In this document: piece by piece, positions 6,614-7,520 of the stretch | How the letters are laid out: each line of letters begins with the position of its first letter | How positions within the stretch are numbered: position 1 is the first letter of the stretch | From: Acidimicrobiales bacterium | Lineage (GTDB): Bacteria; Actinomycetota; Acidimicrobiia; Acidimicrobiales; Aldehydirespiratoraceae | NCBI GenBank assembly: GCA_021604885.1 | Contig: BQJV01000146.1 | Coordinates: forward strand, 1-7,520 | DNA length: 7,520 nucleotides | Direction: 5' to 3' | Notes under the pieces: model-generated | The model's input: only the letters and a program-made list of their open reading frames with translations | What the model was told of the DNA's origin: nothing | The model's database searches: none | Made by a program: the position numbers and the translations under genes

Positions 6614-7258
6614 ATGACGACCGCGGCGGTGGTGTTGCTCGTGTTCGCCGGCCTTGCCGCGACCGTCGACTGGTGGTCTGTCGCGACGGACAAGCTCGGC
6701 GTCGAGTTTCTCGCGAAGCCCGCGGTCGTCATCTGCCTGATCGGCGTCGCGCTCGCGATCGAGATCGACCCGGGCGGCGCCTCGAACGTCCAGCGGGGAA
6801 TCATCATCGCGGCTCTCGGGGCATCGCTGGCCGGTGACGTGGTGCTGATGACGCCGGACGCCCGCTTCGAGGCCGGTCTGGCGTCGTTCCTCGTCGCCCA
6901 TCTCCTCTACGTCGCCGCGCTCGCGTCGGACTTCACGGTCGGCCCGGCCCTCGCGGCCGGGTTGCTGATCGTGGCTCTGGGCTTCGGCGTCGTGCCGCAG
7001 CTTCTCGCCGGCGCGCGGCCGCACGGTCGAGCGATCGTCATCGCGGTCGCGGCCTATGTCGTCGTGGTGTCCGCCATGGGGATCGTGGCTGCGGGGACCG
7101 CCGTGGCGATCACCGGCGTCGGCGGCATGCTCTTCGTGATCTCGGACGCACTGCTCGGGTGGGGTCGTTTCGTGGGTCCGGCGCCCGGCGGACGGGTGCT
7201 CGTGCACGTCACGTACCACCTCGGCCAGGCGGGCCTGGTGCTGTGGCTCGCTGCCTGA
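6614..7258 (+). CDS. YhhN/TMEM86-family membrane protein (lysoplasmalogenase family)
   Basis: Integral membrane protein of 214 residues made almost wholly of hydrophobic segments, consistent with about eight membrane spans. Conserved YhhN motifs are all present in order: LAKP at 33-36, GDVVLM at 74-79, F92 with AHLLY at 95-99, SDALL at 177-181 and YHLGQ at 201-205. Animal TMEM86 members hydrolyse the vinyl-ether bond of lysoplasmalogens; a few bacterial members have been shown to act likewise, and most remain uncharacterised, so the activity here is inferred from family. The ATG lies 2 nt after the reductase stop with no separate Shine-Dalgarno, implying translational coupling in the ferredoxin operon. 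The downstream lipoprotein overlaps its end. Whether the organism makes plasmalogens cannot be told from this window. Confidence 0.85.
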   Translation: MTTAAVVLLVFAGLAATVDWWSVATDKLGVEFLAKPAVVICLIGVALAIEIDPGGASNVQRGIIIAALGASLAGDVVLMTPDARFEAGLASFLVAHLLYVAALASDFTVGPALAAGLLIVALGFGVVPQLLAGARPHGRAIVIAVAAYVVVVSAMGIVAAGTAVAITGVGGMLFVISDALLGWGRFVGPAPGGRVLVHVTYHLGQAGLVLWLAA

Positions 7259-7520
7259 TCGCGCTCGTGGTGCTGCTTGCCGCCTGCGCGGAGGCCGCGC
7301 CGCCGACGCTGGACGTCGACAGCGTGCACGATGTGGTGCCCGCGCTCGTGTGGCCCGACGACCCGGAACTGGTGACGGACGTGTCGTGCCCCGATCTCCT
7401 GGCGGAGATCATCGCCCAGTCGGTCGCGTGCACCGCGACACTCGCCGGTGAGCCGGTCATCGCGGACGTGGTCGTCGACGAGGTGGGCTTCGTCGCCGCT
7501 TCCGTGCGCCAGCAGCTGTT
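7243..7520 (+). CDS. DUF4333-like predicted lipoprotein (3' partial)
   Basis: The gene runs off the window end; about 92 codons are visible. Translating from the GTG at 7243 gives a compact lipoprotein signal, MARCLIALVVLLAAC, with lipobox LAAC and the acylated cysteine at 15. The mature part shows a pattern like the actinobacterial DUF4333 domain: an N-terminal VDSVHDVV segment, then VSCPDLL (Cys49), SVACTATLAGEP (Cys63) and a VVVDEVGFV strand, the two cysteines likely forming a disulfide. The family match is by pattern memory and is moderate; the protein's function is unknown. The start codon lies inside the YhhN-like gene, a 16-nt overlap in another frame, so the two should be co-translated. 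No good Shine-Dalgarno is seen at normal distance; an AGG 13 nt upstream is the only candidate. Confidence 0.7.
   Translation, partial: MARCLIALVVLLAACAEAAPPTLDVDSVHDVVPALVWPDDPELVTDVSCPDLLAEIIAQSVACTATLAGEPVIADVVVDEVGFVAASVRQQL

Noticed and set aside
1..7520. Defence system, mobile element, CRISPR array or biosynthetic cluster
   Set aside because: No transposase, integrase, nuclease, repeat array or synthase-type gene is present; all genes look chromosomal and similar in base composition.

Overview
This is a GC-rich, gene-dense bacterial window with every supported gene on the + strand. The organism is most likely an actinobacterium. Evidence for this is the strong G/C third-position bias, a short [3Fe-4S]-type ferredoxin paired with a class I ferredoxin reductase, a DUF4333-like Cys-rich lipoprotein, and two genes whose promoters sit directly on the start codon with no Shine-Dalgarno (leaderless transcripts). 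A marine or soil Acidimicrobiia-like lineage would fit, but this is inference from style and not from a marker gene.

Region 1 (1-3792) is a one-carbon / methylated-amine module. It holds the C-terminal ~90% of a dimethylglycine/sarcosine dehydrogenase-like flavoprotein (FAD oxidoreductase fused to a GcvT-type folate domain). Six bases later comes a complete MttB-superfamily (trimethylamine methyltransferase-like) protein with no in-frame amber codon, so a non-pyrrolysine member. Together they suggest stepwise demethylation of a quaternary or tertiary amine such as glycine betaine, with methyl groups ending on a corrinoid protein and/or tetrahydrofolate. No corrinoid protein is in the window; it may lie upstream.

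Region 2 (3793-5123) holds two singly transcribed genes: a short-chain dehydrogenase of the retinol-dehydrogenase/protochlorophyllide-reductase-like type and a small predicted lipoprotein. Each has a -10-like hexamer 5-6 nt before its ATG.

Region 3 (5124-7520) looks like one operon: a 63-residue ferredoxin with a good Shine-Dalgarno, a ferredoxin-NAD(P)H reductase that overlaps it by 4 nt, a YhhN/TMEM86-family membrane protein (lysoplasmalogenase family) 2 nt later, and a lipoprotein that overlaps that by 16 nt and runs off the window end. The ferredoxin/reductase pair is a complete electron-transfer chain of the kind that feeds cytochrome P450s, but no oxygenase is encoded here.

No RNA genes, insertion sequences, CRISPR arrays, prophage genes or convincing rho-independent terminators were seen. 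No non-coding stretch exceeds about 100 bases. I did not find a clearly new system. The points most worth checking are the dehydrogenase-MttB pairing, the leaderless promoters, and the orphan electron-transfer pair linked to a YhhN protein.
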